Of a DNA stretch of 64,000 nt, positions 13,101-25,546 are shown in pieces. The stretch spans positions 4,081,001 through 4,145,000 of the forward strand of contig CM067535.1 of the NCBI GenBank assembly GCA_034509925.1, written 5' to 3'. Every line of letters begins with the position of its first letter. The first letter of the stretch is position 1. The notes beneath the pieces are model-generated. The model was not told where the DNA came from. It saw nothing but the letters and a program-made list of their open reading frames with translations, and searched no databases. This DNA is from Hirudinaria manillensis. Lineage: Eukaryota; Annelida; Clitellata; Hirudinida; Hirudinidae. The position numbers and the translations under genes are program-made.

Positions 13101-15025
13101 ATTTAAATAAGTTTATGACAGACTATAACTTAACCTATAATATGATAATTACTCTCCAATGATGGTACCTTTATTCCGAGATTATTTTTGGCGACATCAA
13201 AATATTCATAACTTTCGATATTCACTTTCAGTCTCAATGAGAAGGCGACACCTGTATTGTTGAACAATTGAATCTATAACGACACTTCAACAAACCTTAC
13301 CTGTGCTAATCTCACCTGTTCGGTTTGCATTCTGGCAATGATTACCTGCTCATTAACATTATCTTACCTCACAGGTAACCTAATGTTTGTTCCTGGCAAT
13401 TTGCAGGTATTGGCATACCTGCATTTCACTGTCAGGTGTGCGACGCCAAACCGAATTTACCTGATAACTTTATAGAAGGAGCGATAATAATACCTATCGA
13501 CTTTGGTCTATCGTCAATTCAGGTGAATATCCCAACTTTATACCTGAATCTTACAAACCTGGTTGATAGACTTTCCTGACTGAACTGCGATTCCAGTTGT
13601 AGGTGTAGCAGAGACTGAAGAATTCAGTTACGGTTGATTTGAAGTCTTCGAAGAGATTGCACGGTTCACCTGCCCAGGTGCAACTGGTATTAAAAAGGTA
13701 TAAAAAGTCAACGTACTATGATAGCATTAACAAGGATGACGATGAGGACGATGATGATGGTGAGCTACCTGTAAATGAAGTCCTCTTTCAGGTGTGAAGT
13801 TTTGAGAAGAAATTCCGTCAAGTTTTCGGTGACCAATTGTTTGGGTTCAACTTCGTCCTTGACGTTTGCCTCTGAATGTTATTTTAAAATTATTTTTTTA
13901 ACTACTTTGTTAATTTTCTGCAGAAATATATTTCTGAAAGTTGTTAAGTGTTGGAATTAATTATTTGGTTTATTTGGCAATAAAATTAAGACAATGAAAC
14001 TAAAATTTACTTATAATTTCAGATTTAACATTAGAACTAAATATAATATTTTTAAAATAACTGGGAAGAAAATTAGTTTAAAATTATCTAGCGATTGAAA
14101 AGTGAATTTAATACGAACTCGTGTTCGTTCCAATCAACTGCAGAACTTGCTGGTATGCCCCCATGTTCATGGTTTCAGAAATTCTGTCCAATTTTAAATC
14201 TTTTTCAACCAAATCTAAAAGTTTCTCCTTTTTTTCTTAAAAATAATTTATTAAATTTCTATTTTATTGTTTTTTTTTTAAATTAATTAATAAATTTATT
14301 AATACATGAAATAGATACATGAATAAATTAACATTTTAAAATCACTATCAAGACGGTAATTAATGACAGTCGAAGTTGTCAGTCACGCGTGAATACCGGA
14401 AATTGTTCTGGTTGCAGAGGGTGACGCTTGGAAATTCCAGGTGTTTTTGGTAGACCACCTGGACGTCCACATGGGATGAGTAGAGTGAGTAGTTGTAGCA
14501 TCTCATGATCAGTTGGTGCAGGAAGAACATGACATTCACCACAACCAAGGATAGAAGGAAGCATCTGATTTTGAGATCAGTTTTTAACGTCTTCATGAAG
14601 ATATTTTAAATTCGTTAAGAAAACTTATGGTCCTTTTGAATTTACTTTAATTTCTGGATAAAAAAAAATGCTGACCCCAAAAAACATAGCATTAAGTGCC
14701 AAATGTATCCACCCAACCTTCTGACCTTTGACTGCCTCTCCCCATCGCCTGAGTATCCACAGACCTTCATGCCGTGTAGTGTTGTTCTCGTGGCAAATTC
14801 CACCCACTGTTCGTACAAAGTTTCTTGACGGATGACTTGGCTTTCACTGTCGCTTCCATCAATCTGGCATTTTCCAGGTCCTTTGTTTACCCGATGTGAT
14901 TCCATTCTTTCGGACAATCTATCTAATCTTCTATAATTAAATCTGCGATGTCGGATTTTGTGACCGCTTTTATGTAAAATGGTTTGCTGGTCATAAAAAA
15001 AATATATTAATTTATTGGGTTTCAT
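7612..15025 (-). CDS. DEG/ENaC-family sodium channel, 16 exons, about 1063 aa
   Basis: This is a trimeric plasma-membrane cation channel subunit of the degenerin/ENaC/ASIC/FaNaC family. Exons, 5' to 3': 15025..14726, 14590..14368, 14214..14119, 13871..13769, 13683..13581, 13273..13169, 12826..12571, 12176..12033, 11844..11683, 11339..11177, 11027..10733, 10555..10176, 9973..9691, 9167..9021, 8658..8444, 7828..7612. All phases join and the total is 3192 nt. Visible hallmarks are the cytosolic HG gate motif (TTLHGMK), TM1, FPSVTLCNQNNFRYS, EDFIYSCTWAGEPCN, SLCYT, FSVPPGTHT, the cysteine-rich segment (CGCEN, CPVPC) and the pore LLLGASVLTFCELVDF with a G-A-S filter. Family members are usually 500-800 aa; this one is enlarged by an insertion before TM2. 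The start Met (15025) and the 14726/14590 junction are the least certain parts. Intron 13 uses a GC donor. Confidence 0.88.
8444..11844 (-). CDS. DEG/ENaC exons 9-15: large ectodomain insertion
   Basis: Residues about 444-991, encoded by seven exons (11683..11844, 11177..11339, 10733..11027, 10176..10555, 9691..9973, 9021..9167, 8444..8658). In ASIC1 only some 25-30 residues separate the PCNLTRY region from the ENILVLDIFF strand before TM2; here the gap is over 500. The insert is rich in predicted amphipathic helices, has 8 cysteines (an even number) and seven N-glycosylation sequons (NTT, NQT, NGS, NLS, NST, NDS, NRT), which fits an extracellular location. I recognise no known domain in it. 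All seven exons have compatible phases and bounded splice sites, so a chance run of frames is unlikely. Confidence 0.75.
9515..9582. repeat. 23-bp tandem repeat, about 3 copies
   Basis: An AT-rich 23-bp unit (AAATTATAAACATTATATT plus ATAT) is repeated nearly three times in the DEG/ENaC intron between 9168 and 9690. Confidence 0.8.
10083..10131. repeat. (TTTA)n microsatellite
   Basis: About 12 TTTA units in the DEG/ENaC intron 9974..10175. Confidence 0.9.
12033..15025 (-). CDS. DEG/ENaC exons 1-8: N-terminus, TM1, palm/finger and Cys-rich ectodomain
   Basis: Residues about 1-443. Exon 1 (14726..15025) holds the cytosolic tail with the HG motif, where mutations lower open probability in ENaC and ASIC. 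Exon 2 (14368..14590) carries TM1 (RCFLLSLVVVNVMFFL) and the post-TM1 FPSVTLCN motif. Exons 4-5 give the EDFI-x2-C and CYTY motifs, and exons 6-7 the GTHT and LPYPYGAC block. Exon 8 (12033..12176) ends just after CPVPC and the S-Y-A stretch equivalent to ASIC PCNLTRY. Up to this point the size matches ordinary family members. The intron between exons 5 and 6 contains a dense CAGGTR cluster. Confidence 0.85.
13249..13794. promoter_or_regulatory. Dense CAGGTR/YACCTG cluster in the DEG/ENaC gene
   Basis: Fifteen copies of CAGGTA/CAGGTG or their complements lie in 546 bp: 13249, 13298, 13313, 13343, 13372, 13404, 13416, 13433, 13458, 13520, 13541, 13667, 13675, 13766, 13789. Ten fall in the intron 13274..13580. 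Two form a palindrome, CAGGTATTGGCATACCTG, at 13404-13421. Roughly half a hit would be expected by chance. Such E2-box-like hexamers are bound by Snail and ZEB proteins; an intronic enhancer or silencer is inference. Three copies overlap splice sites or exons and may be coincidental. Confidence 0.45.
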
Positions 15026-16001
15026 AAACACGAGTGGTGTTTCAACTGTTCTGCTCTGAAATGTTAATTGCTAATTTTTTTTTATTTCTCTACTTGATGA
15101 AGAATGTGAAATGCACATCTGATGCTCTTTTGGATGGATTCCGGAGAAACGTGAAGTTTGTTTATCAATGAATCACTTGATTATCAGATAATGATGAGAT
15201 TTATTATCAAATGTTAGCTATTTGTTCAAATTATATCTATTTATAATAAATTTATTTTCCTTTATAAAATAAGATTTATTTTTCAACAAAATCTAGAAAA
15301 TCCTTATTGTTGAGTTTCAGTAAAAAAAATGTAAAATTCTCTTCAACCAAGGCAGTCTTTGCATTAATAATACTTTATATTAAATATTGTATTAATAATA
15401 TTTTATATTAATTATTATTGGATTAATTATACTTTCTAGGCTTTGCCTATTGGAGACCCCTTGCCAACCATTTGTGAAAAAAAGACAAATAAAAAACAAT
15501 TTCGATCACTGATGATCTGAAATTTTACAAGATTTTGAAGTAGTTTTGAAAAATAAAATTAATTTTTAAATAATTTCAACGAATCTTCAAAATTACTAAA
15601 AAAAAATACGTTTCATTGAGTTTCCTTAGTAGCTTTGAGTCGTACTTGACTTCAATTGAAAGATATTTGGAACAAATTTACAAATAAATTTCATTAATAA
15701 TGTTACAAAATTAGAAGAATTTTTTAAAATATTTTCCATTTTGTGTTTTTGATTTTCTTAAGGTGAAGAAAGTATTCTTTAGGTTCGTCAAAGCATGTTG
15801 TTGGTTGGTTGGTATAATGCTTTTCATGTTATTAAATGTTTGTAAAAATTATTTTTAATATTTATTATTTTCTTTTCTTTTTTTTGCATTAATTAACTTA
15901 AATTAATGTAACTAATAAGCAAAGTTTGTTTATTAACATTAGTACAAATGCAAATCAAAAGACAAGCGTCAACATTTAAAAGGTGTGAAATTTAGTTTAA
16001 A
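15026..16001. other. Intergenic, DEG/ENaC to SLC34
   Basis: About 1 kb of AT-rich DNA between the 3' end of the SLC34 coding sequence and the first recognised DEG/ENaC exon on the same strand. It should hold the SLC34 3' UTR and the DEG/ENaC promoter. No further coding signal was found. Confidence 0.6.
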
Positions 16002-19000
16002 TTAAAAATTAGAAATTTTCAGTTTATTATCATTCGAAATTTTGTCCCGTTCTGAATTTGGAAATGAATCGTTCATTTGCCCAGATTTGTTTTCAGTTTC
16101 AAGTCCATAGAAGCCTCCATTCACAAAAGCACCTTTGCCCGTTATTTGAGTTTGTATGCTGTTGTTATGGTTGTCGTGATCGTACGAAAGGTTATCAAGT
16201 CCCAGTCTTGTGCCATTGGCTTCTGCTTCTATCGTAAACATCGTGATTGGTTCGGCACTGGCCATTTCCGCGGCCTTATCTTTGTCGCATTTCCGACAGC
16301 AGGCACACTTTGAAAAGATCGTGTCGTAGGGCTCCAAAGAGTGCAATGGTTTTGGAAGGAAATCCCAATCTCTTAAGTTCTCCGGCAACCAATGGGGTTT
16401 CTTATTTTGAAGGACGTTTATCAATATCACCACGATCAATAAAATCACAAGCGGAATGCCCACTGCCATGAAAACTGTCGGACCTCCTAGCGACAATCCA
16501 AATATGAAAAGCGGCAAAAGAGCGAACATGACTATCAGGTAAAAGACGGCGAACCATCTGTATTTCGCCGTAATGTTTCCGAGCATCTTGGCTATGGGAA
16601 TTGGAACTCTCATGAATGGTATCGGATAGAAGATTACGATGCCACTGATATTGAAAAACAGGTGACAAAGAGCTATTTGGATGGTGTATCTCAGCTTCTC
16701 CGGTTCGGCCGTAAAGGCAGCCAACATGGAGGTCACGGTCGTTCCGATGTTAGAACCAAGGGTTAAGGGGTAAACCCTCTCTACCGTTATGAGACCCATG
16801 CCTACCAACGGGGTAAGGGCTGATGTGAAAACGGAACTACTTTGGAAGAGGATGGTTATGACGAGTCCCACCAACATGACGAGATATCCCGTGAAGTAGG
16901 AGAAACAGCCGGGGAAGTCTGCATTCAGAGCCTTTCTGATTATGCCTGTCATTGGACCTTTGAAGAGAGAGTTGAGAATCTGAAAGGTAAAAACGTTGAG
17001 ATTATTGTATTACAATTAACTATTTTCAAATAATCATTTGCGATCTATATTTGCAAGGTATCTTATCTTATCTATATAAATAAAAATGCAATGTGTGTTT
17101 GTAATGTGCAAATGTTCTCTGAAAGTTCTTAACCAATTGCTTTGAAATTTTGACACAACATATTACTCTATTAGACGATTGTTTTTATATAGGTTTCATA
17201 TAATTGTCATTAAACGTTATTAATTCATTTTGGTTTGATTCCTATAGAAACTGTATCAGTAGAACCTCAAATTAAGCATGGTGAAATTGTAAAAATAAAT
17301 TGAAGGTTGCAAAAGTCGTTTTTTTGTCATTTTGAAACGAAATTATGCCAAGACCAAGAAGGCGAAATCAGAATTGCGGCCGAATATCTTGAATTTCACC
17401 TGTGCGAAAGTTGTTTAAAAGCAAAGGAGGAATATCTGAAGAAATTTGTTGAAGGGAATTCAAAGGACACGAAAGACCAGCTGAAAGGTCTTTTAAAGAT
17501 ATTGAAGAATTGAACACTAAATAACAGATACCCCTGTGCGCAACCATCAGAGACCAAGCAAATAAATGTTCTGCGACAAAACTTGAAAAAATTAAACAAA
17601 TTTTCCGTCCATAAGCTGGAAGAAAGTAGAGAAGGAACAAAACAATGGAGCAGTTTGTTTCAAACCAAAGTTGAAACTCTCATAACTGGTATAGGAAAAG
17701 TTCAGAGTTCAACAAAATTAACATTTATTAACACGAAATCCAAGATTGAAAACGACGATGATAGTCAAAGGAAAAAAAGAATATAATTGGTCTCCACCAC
17801 ATTTGCAGGATATGATGGATATTATTTATACAGAGGAAGATCGACAGCAGATATAAGTAAATTAGAAGTAAAACAAATGCGAAATGGTTGATCTGACTTC
17901 AGGACGAATTTCATTGCCTCATAATTTCTGTAATTTCGTGACAAAAGGACAAAAGAAGAATTGATTGAAAAAGTACCTCGAAATATTGATATTAAATGAT
18001 ATCTTTATTTCTCGCACTCCTACGATTCCAACAGATGTGCCATTTCAATTTAAGATTACAATTCCAAATTCGATTGGCATTTGCAATCATAAAAAAACAT
18101 GGACATGGACAATCTTTAGAATTGCATGGTTTAGATTTAGGCACGGACTGCTTCTCGCATGGACAATTACATGTTGAATTTTCAGGCACGCCTGATAATG
18201 TCTACATTTATACAGAGAACGAAAAAGCTTACAATACCCTCAAGCATTGTGAAATTGTAAAAATAAACATATTAGAAAATATGTGCTAAATTTCTTTCTT
18301 TTTTAAATTAATCAGATTGAGACACAGCAACTCGTGGCTGGGCACCGCTAGTTTGTAATAAATTATCATATGTTTCTAAGAGATTCTGTGGCGCAGAAAT
18401 CAAAGTTCGTTGCCTGATAAGGGTTATCTTTATCCAGGTTACAAAAGATAATTTATTTTTTATTTTTGAACTGAATTCCAAACAAATTCTGGAACAGAAT
18501 GGCAAATGTCATTGCCATCACTATTAAAATAAAAACGAAGCCACTGAATAATAAATAAATTATTCAACAAATTAACTTTATATAGCGCTCCTTCTAGGCA
18601 CTCAATACCACTCAGAAGCAAGCTGGGTTTCGAACACTCGTTAGCATTGTCATTGACCAACAAAACTTTGGCAGACAAATATCTAGAGAAGCGATTTCTT
18701 GATTGAAGACAAAGTTATTAAACTTTTAAGGTCAGAGAGTTCAGTGCTAGAAAGGGATTAACTCTCGCGACTTCATTTTGCGTGGCTCAAGGTCGGTCAA
18801 TGTTTTTATTTCTTAAGAAGGTTATTATTTTATTTTTAAATTAATAATAAAATCTCTATAAAAAAAAATTTGCAGAGTTTTTTTGATCTTGGAATTCATG
18901 ACGAAACGCACTCTAATGAAATTTCAGAAGGGAAAATTATGCAAATTTATGCAAATTATGGTCATGTATTCCAAGATCCTAGTGGAACCTTTTTTAGTGG

Positions 19001-22000
19001 AAAATTTTTAAAGGGGAATTATTTTAAATAGCAAATCAGACACCTTCTCACACCTACAATACAATGTTCTGCTTAATTAAACACCTGCTTTCATTATCAT
19101 TCGAAGCTCATCATCTGAACCAAATTAACCAGCTGTCAAGCCAATTAGTTAATGAATAATTAATCAGCCACCTTAACCAAGAAGATGAGACAGAACGCCA
19201 TGACGAGAAGGGACCCAAACAAGAGGATACCACCGCAAACTGCCTCTGACATGTAACCTGGAAGACCAGTGCCCACGAAAATATGCTTGCCTGGAATAAA
19301 TTATAATAATTATTCATAATTTTAGATTTTTGTTTTAAGATGTTATAAATTAAATCTAATTTATTTCCATGTTTATTTATTTAAATAAGACATTTTAATT
19401 TATTGATACTTTGTTGTAGTGATTTTTCCTAGGAGTCTTTACGTAATTAGAAGTAGCATAAGAAGATGCAACTAGAAACAATTATTCATAATTTTAATTC
19501 ATTATTAGGCTAATTATTGAATATTTTATTACAACTGAATCAAATTATTCATTTTTATATTAAATTAAATTGTATTTTATTATATTATATTTTATTTTAT
19601 TTTATTTTATTTAATAATGCTTAAAACGATACTAACACTTTGTCGAATTGTACTCATTCACCTCGGCGTAGGTGAGGGAACTCGTGTTTGTCGAATTGTC
19701 GACGATGAACTTGATGTTGTAGGTGAAAGCCAAACCTTTGACCCTTTCGTGCTCCTTCGTGCCTTCCTCTGGCAAGGTCAAAGGTCAAGGTCAAAAATTA
19801 AATTAAATACGTGGCTGAATTAACAAAAAAGACTTTTAATAACTTAGAAAATGAATTAAAACTGCAAGATTGCATCATCGCTATGCAACATTATCGAGAC
19901 TATGCCATGTCCGTTATCAAGGTTATCGTGATAAGTGTCAATGCTATCATTTTTTGTCGAGCTTATCAACATCACAATCATCATCATAATCATCCTAGTT
20001 ATTATCATCCTTATCATCTTACCTTCGGTAAAGTTGTTTGCGAAATGATCAACAATTTCCTTGGACCAATACTTAGCCAACGGGAACTTCTGTCTGTCCT
20101 TTCCCTCAGCTATGGCTGTGATGACCTTCTTGTCAATCTGGAACAGGTCAAGGGTCGTGGTTTTTAATAACAAAAATTAACAAAATATTACAAAAATGAT
20201 TTACTTTTATTGTCGTCACTTCAATGTACTTAATGTACTCTAACATTACATTTTAGAAACGTTGCATGCAAATAATTATAATAAATTTATATAATTATAA
20301 AAAATATTTTGAGTTTTACAGCAAGTTGTGATGAAAACAAGAGGTCACACAGGAGTACTAAGCAATATGTCGGACGTACAGAATGAGTCGTTTGTCTTCA
20401 ATCAATGCAATCGAAAAATTACAAATATTCATAAAATCATAAAAAATAGTTACAAAATTATAACGTCTTCATTTTAGTGTCAAGCATATTAATCATAATC
20501 ATATTTATAATAACATAAATAACAAGCAATAATGGTATAATAATATGGTAATAATGGTAATATTATTAATAATTCCATTTATTCCGATATCGTTTGTATC
20601 AGTTTTCTTGGATTTTAATAATTTATTTTAATAATAATAATAACAATAATAATAATAGTAATAATAATAATAATAAATTAAATTAAATGAATTCCTTCCA
20701 GTTCTAACGAAGCCATCACTACTACCGTAAAACCCAACTCTCGACATCAAAACCACCTCGATGATCAACTTCGTCAGAGGGTTCGTGATGACCTTCAGGA
20801 ACTGAGGTTGACCCGAGTTTTCTACCGGTGCGACGTTCTCCGTCATGAGTTGGGTGAGCTGGAACAGGTAGTGGGTAGCGCACTCAAGGGGGAGTAGGAT
20901 GATGACGGTCAACCAGTTGAACGTGTCATGGACTGGAGTGAATGATTGTGATTGAATGATTGAAGTTTGCAACAGTGAAGAATGGGAGCGATGATCACGA
21001 CGACATTCAATGGTGATGATGATGAGGAGGAGGAGGAGGAAAAGGGCTACGACAATGATGAAGAAGAAGATGATGATGCACCACTAGCGGTGGTGTGATT
21101 TTCCGAACCTATCCTGTCTACAGTTGAGGTATATAATAAACTATTGCCGTATGACCTTGGCAGAAACCGCGGTCATGATAGTGATACTCGAACTGATCAC
21201 TTCAACTGAAAGCAACTGTTACTGACCAGTGGCTCCGGCAAAGGCCCTCCTGAAGACATCCCTGTCCGGTGATTGGGTGAGAGCCACTATGGTGTTGGTG
21301 ACTGTTGTGCCGATGTTTGCACCCATTATTATTGGAATGGATTGTTGGACGCTGAGCACTGCATGATGAAGAGGAAGAGAAAGAATTGATGAGAGCTGAG
21401 AACTTTTTTACTAATTTTTTTTTAATCAATGTTTTTTAATTTTTAAAATCATTTCTTATGCGAAAATTATTGTTCATATTGTCTTTACCTTATTTTCTAA
21501 TATTTACTAAAATTTTTTTATTTTAAATACAATTCTTTTTAAACTTGAGACTGTTTTGAATGTAAGTAATAGCACTAAGATAATAGTGAAGGTACTTGAC
21601 CAGTATGATTACTTGGATTTGATGCTTGGACAATAAATAGGGACAAATGGATAACAATGAATATAGCTGGTATTACTGAGTGTTTTTTTTTCTCAAAAAT
21701 AATCGTGTTAATTGAATTTCGGTTGTATTTGGCAGTTAATCATGTCAAAGCTATTCGTGAACGATAGGCGTTGATCCTATTATCGCTCACTACTTTAGCA
21801 AATCCTTCTCAAATAAAACTAACGATAAACAATAGATTATTGAGATGGCAGATGGTGGTTTATTCGTGATGGTCCTGTTATCATCGAGCGAATCAATCTT
21901 ATGCCAAATAAATAAAGCTATCGATAAACAAATCATTGTTGAATTCTATTTCAGTAAAATTGCAAAACTCACTCAATAATTAGAATTAGAATTAAATATG

Positions 22001-23697
22001 CGACCAATAATAATAATTATTATATTAATTAAATAATAATTATTTTAATAATAATAATATTAGTAATAATAACAAATGTATTCTTAATAAATTTCTAGTT
22101 CTCATAATTTATCATGAATTGTCCATAGATAAGGCATGAGAAAAATTATTTAAAACGGAAAAATAAATAAATCAATTTTTTAATATAATTATCATAGTAA
22201 TAATTTGACTGGAATATGGCACGCTCAATAAGATCGCACTGACCTCTGATTCACCTCGAGCGATTTTAAATTCAGTGCGAGCAAAAATATGGGAGCAAAG
22301 AACTAACTTCCAGAGGCGACCATAGACACGATAATCGAGGTCGAAGTTGATGAACTTTGGACTATGACCGTGACGAAGACACCAATCATAGTCGCGGAGA
22401 CGGGATTGTTGACGAGCAAGTTGTTTCTGAATAGGTCATCAGCTGCCCTGCCTATGTTTTAAGGTAATATAATAATAATTTATTATAGTTTATATTAACA
22501 TAATATAAAATTATCACATATTATAATTTATATTAATAAATGATAATTAGTATTATTAATAGAATTAGTTTTATTATTTAGAACATTATTAAATTATTTA
22601 TTCTTATTAAAATTATTCATAACTTTTGTTATAAATTTAACAATTTGTGATAATTTATTCATAAATAATTCGACATTCATAAATTATTCAATTAATTGTT
22701 AATGTCGAATTTATAAAATAATATATATATATTATTAATCAAATATTATTATATTATTAAACAATAATATTGTAATTATTAATGATTACAATTATTCGTC
22801 ATTAATATTGTTCATTATTATTATTATTATTGTTACTATTATATATATTATTTATTTATTTATTATTTTTATTATTGTTATAATTAATTAATTATTCTCC
22901 AATGAAATGTTATACCGCTGAGCATTTGGAATGCATCCTGTAAAACGTCCAACGAACAGATGAAGAAATAAAGACATGCCAGGATCAAAACAATCTTTGA
23001 AATGTTCACCAACATTCTCAGTAATTTACCAGATGGGGTCAGATCTTTTTTAAGGAAAAATATTATTTTTAAATATAAAAAAAAAACGGGGAAATACACA
23101 AAAAAATATATAATTGATAAAAATATATATAATGATAATAATTATTATTATTGGTTAATATTTTTTAATAAATTAGTTTAATTTATTGTTAATATAATGT
23201 TATATTATTATGGTCACAGTGCTATTGTCATTTTAATATTGTTATTATTATTAATATTTCAATATTATTATTATTATTAACACAAATAATTTTTGTAATT
23301 TAAGTACAAATTGTTATTAATAGTTGATTGGTATATTTTATATTAGTATGTTTTATATATTATATATATTCAAAATATTAAATTTGTTTGATTATATATT
23401 TTTATCCATATTATTATGGTTTTATTGTTAATAATTGTTTATTTATTTATTTATTATTATTATAACCTTTAAACTAATAAATCATGTAATTAAATTTATA
23501 CCCTTCCACTTGACCGAATTATCTTCTTCTATGACGACGTCCCATGGATCAACAGCCGATTCCAGACTCTTCCTCCTTCCTTTTTCAATGGAAACGATCG
23601 TCATACTCCTCTCCTTCACCTTCTCTCCATCGGCCGCGGTGGCTTCCATGTCGTCTGTCGCCGGTGTGGTCGGTTGTGAAGCCATCGAGAAGCTCAT
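16002..23697 (-). CDS. SLC34-family sodium-phosphate cotransporter (NaPi-II type), 9 exons, 696 aa
   Basis: A plasma-membrane Na+/inorganic phosphate symporter. Exons: 23697..23502, 23044..22916, 22451..22308, 21358..21227, 20932..20757, 20137..20023, 19768..19662, 19285..19172, 16979..16002; every phase joins (2091 nt). Human SLC34A2 has 690 aa, so this looks complete. Both inverted-repeat units with the substrate-binding QSSS motif are present: [11 protein letters not shown] in exon 3 and [15 protein letters not shown] in exon 9. [16 protein letters not shown] and [15 protein letters not shown] form the paired helical-hairpin signatures. [26 protein letters not shown] and [11 protein letters not shown] also match the family closely. 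The large extracellular loop lies in exons 5-7 and has sequons (NST, NTS). A short cysteine cluster (KCACCRKC) in the C-tail recalls NaPi-IIb. Which vertebrate paralog it resembles most cannot be settled by eye. Confidence 0.95.
17071..18352 (+). mobile_element. Decayed Helitron, 1282 bp
   Basis: Classic Helitron ends. The 5' end is TC at 17071 (TCTATATAAATAAAAATG) preceded by A. The 3' end is CTAGT at 18348-18352 followed by T, preceded by a short GC-rich near-hairpin (GGCTGGGCACC). This fits insertion between A and T without target-site duplication. Inside are remnants of RepHel coding sequence (see pseudogene). It sits in the last intron of SLC34 (16980..19171), in the opposite orientation to that gene. 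At 1.3 kb against the usual 5-6 kb of an autonomous copy, it is internally deleted. Confidence 0.85.
17307..18289 (+). pseudogene. Helitron Rep/PIF1-helicase remnant
   Basis: The segment 18030-18289 translates, after a shift of frame near its start, to a conserved C-terminus of Helitron PIF1-like helicases: a V-P-F-Q-F-K-like start, then [32 protein letters not shown] and NVYIY. The family usually has QGQSL and YVACSR, so several core residues are changed (GHGQS; HVEFSG). A second fragment at 17307-17513 ([19 protein letters not shown]) may come from the N-terminal region of the element protein; that match is weaker. Stops and frame changes between the pieces rule out a working transposase. 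Confidence 0.7.
18580..18650 (-). mobile_element. SINE/tRNA-like fragment
   Basis: On the minus strand, GTGTTCGAAACCCAGC resembles a tRNA B box and is followed by a conserved-looking GAGCGCTATATAAA stretch. It shares the core TGTTCGAAACC with the piece near 32795. The ends are undefined. Confidence 0.3.
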
Positions 23698-23842
23698 AGG
23701 TGGTTGAGAATTGTTCGAGAGTTGTTTTGAGTGGAGTTCACTGCTAGAATCACTGATGACAGTGGGTTGTTGAAAATATTTGAGTATTCAGATCATATAT
23801 ATCTCATAGACTCTCATATCTCATATTTTAAATATATTAATA

Positions 23843-23946
23843 ATAATTATATTATATTATATTATATTATATTATATTATATTATATTATATTATATTAT
23901 ATTATATTATATTATATTATATTATATTATATTATATTATATTATA
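23843..23946. repeat. (TTATA)n pentanucleotide array
   Basis: About 20 uninterrupted copies of a 5-bp unit immediately upstream of the SLC34 start codon region (about 150 bp away), so it may lie within the promoter or 5' UTR. Confidence 0.95.
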
Positions 23947-25546
23947 TATTGAATTTAAAAAGTAACCTATTTGAACTATTTTTAATTTAAATAATATTTA
24001 TTGCAACAATAAAATTGCTGAATAGCATTATAAAAAAAAATTATAAAACTCTCAAGAAATCATTATTTAAGCACCAATTAATAGTTTTTATAAACTCTCT
24101 CGAAAGTTTACCATTTAACGATAATATGAACAAAATATTAATGTAATTTTCATTGGAATTAAACTTATTTTAATAAAAGTTGTTATTGATTGAGCGATAA
24201 TTGAGCGAACCATTGAGCGATACTTGAAACAACGTAACTATGTAATTATTATCGTAATTATACCAATGTTAACGTTATTTTTATTATAATTTAATTTTTT
24301 TATTAAAATCTTTACAATTAAATTTATTGTTTTAAACGTATAAAACGTAAATAAAATTAAATTTCCATTTAAAAAAATTAAAGTTTAATTACACATAAAT
24401 CCATGGGGTCAGACCAGCCCAGATTTTTTTTTCTAGGTCACTTCAAAACACTTCAAGACATTTTATCGTAAATTCCGGGTAGCGACTTGACGTTATCATA
24501 AATTGTTCTTTTGGTTTAAAAATCAAAAAAAGTATTTATTTTTATTATTATTATTATTATTATCACTACTTCGTATTTTATAACGTCTGCAATATCCTAT
24601 TTTAACTGCACTAGATTTTATTTATATTTAAAAAATAAATTAAATTAAATGGAATTGAAATCAATAAATGAAAATGTTAAGTGCCTGTCCGTAATGAACT
24701 CATTGTAACTCATCCACAAATTTGAAGTTCTCTTCAGTTCATCTGGTTCGTAACTATTGTTAACCAACTGAATTTTATTGTTTTTCATTGAATTCCAATC
24801 AATTATTTAGAAAACTCAGAAAAATATGAAAATAATAACTTAATATCACTAATAGCTACCTGTCATTGTACTTCTGAATACTTCTACGACACGTACCAAA
24901 TGGCACTGTGCTTATCACGAGAATCTATTGTTAAAGTTCAAAGAACAATATCGATAATTACTTTAGATTAATTCTAAATAGAGGTAATTATTTTAATTAA
25001 ATCGTCAATTAAGAATAATGACCGAATCGATTGAATATTAAGTAAAGATGCGGTAATCCTGACGAAAAGGTGAATTAGTTTCGCTTCCCATTCCTCCTCA
25101 ATCAAGTGGTTATAAAAACGTGCCTTCAATAAATTATGCAAATGAACGTTAAATGAACATTATCTGCTCCAAATATCTACCATGTGAATAAATGCTTGTA
25201 AATAAAGATCAATTGGTTTATCTACAACTTTTGATATTATTAATAACGGGTAATCAAATATTAATGACCTCATTAAGTAAAGTATTACCCTAGATAGCCT
25301 GACCAATCATTGTCCAATTAAACTTATCCTTATCACATGATTGGTCAGTCTGTCTAAAGATAATCAACATCTGCTTAATTCAATCGACTCACCAAACAAT
25401 CTTGAGCAGAGCAAACCAGGAGAAATATTTTCTGAAAAACGGGAGTTCATTTTATAAGAAGCTGGTCTTTTATAGATGAGTGAGGCTGTGTCCTTGCAAT
25501 TAATCTTATAAGGTAGAGATTAACCTCGCCACTCTAAAGATGAGAT

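Noticed and set aside
14625-14807. Alternative TM1-like frames at 14642-14726 (HLMLCFLGSAFFF and IHLALNAMFFG)
   Set aside because: They lie after a good GTCAGA donor, and the next exon supplies a better TM1 followed directly by FPSVTLCN.
16842-17033. Small plus-strand frames opposite the last SLC34 exon
   Set aside because: Antisense to conserved transporter coding sequence.
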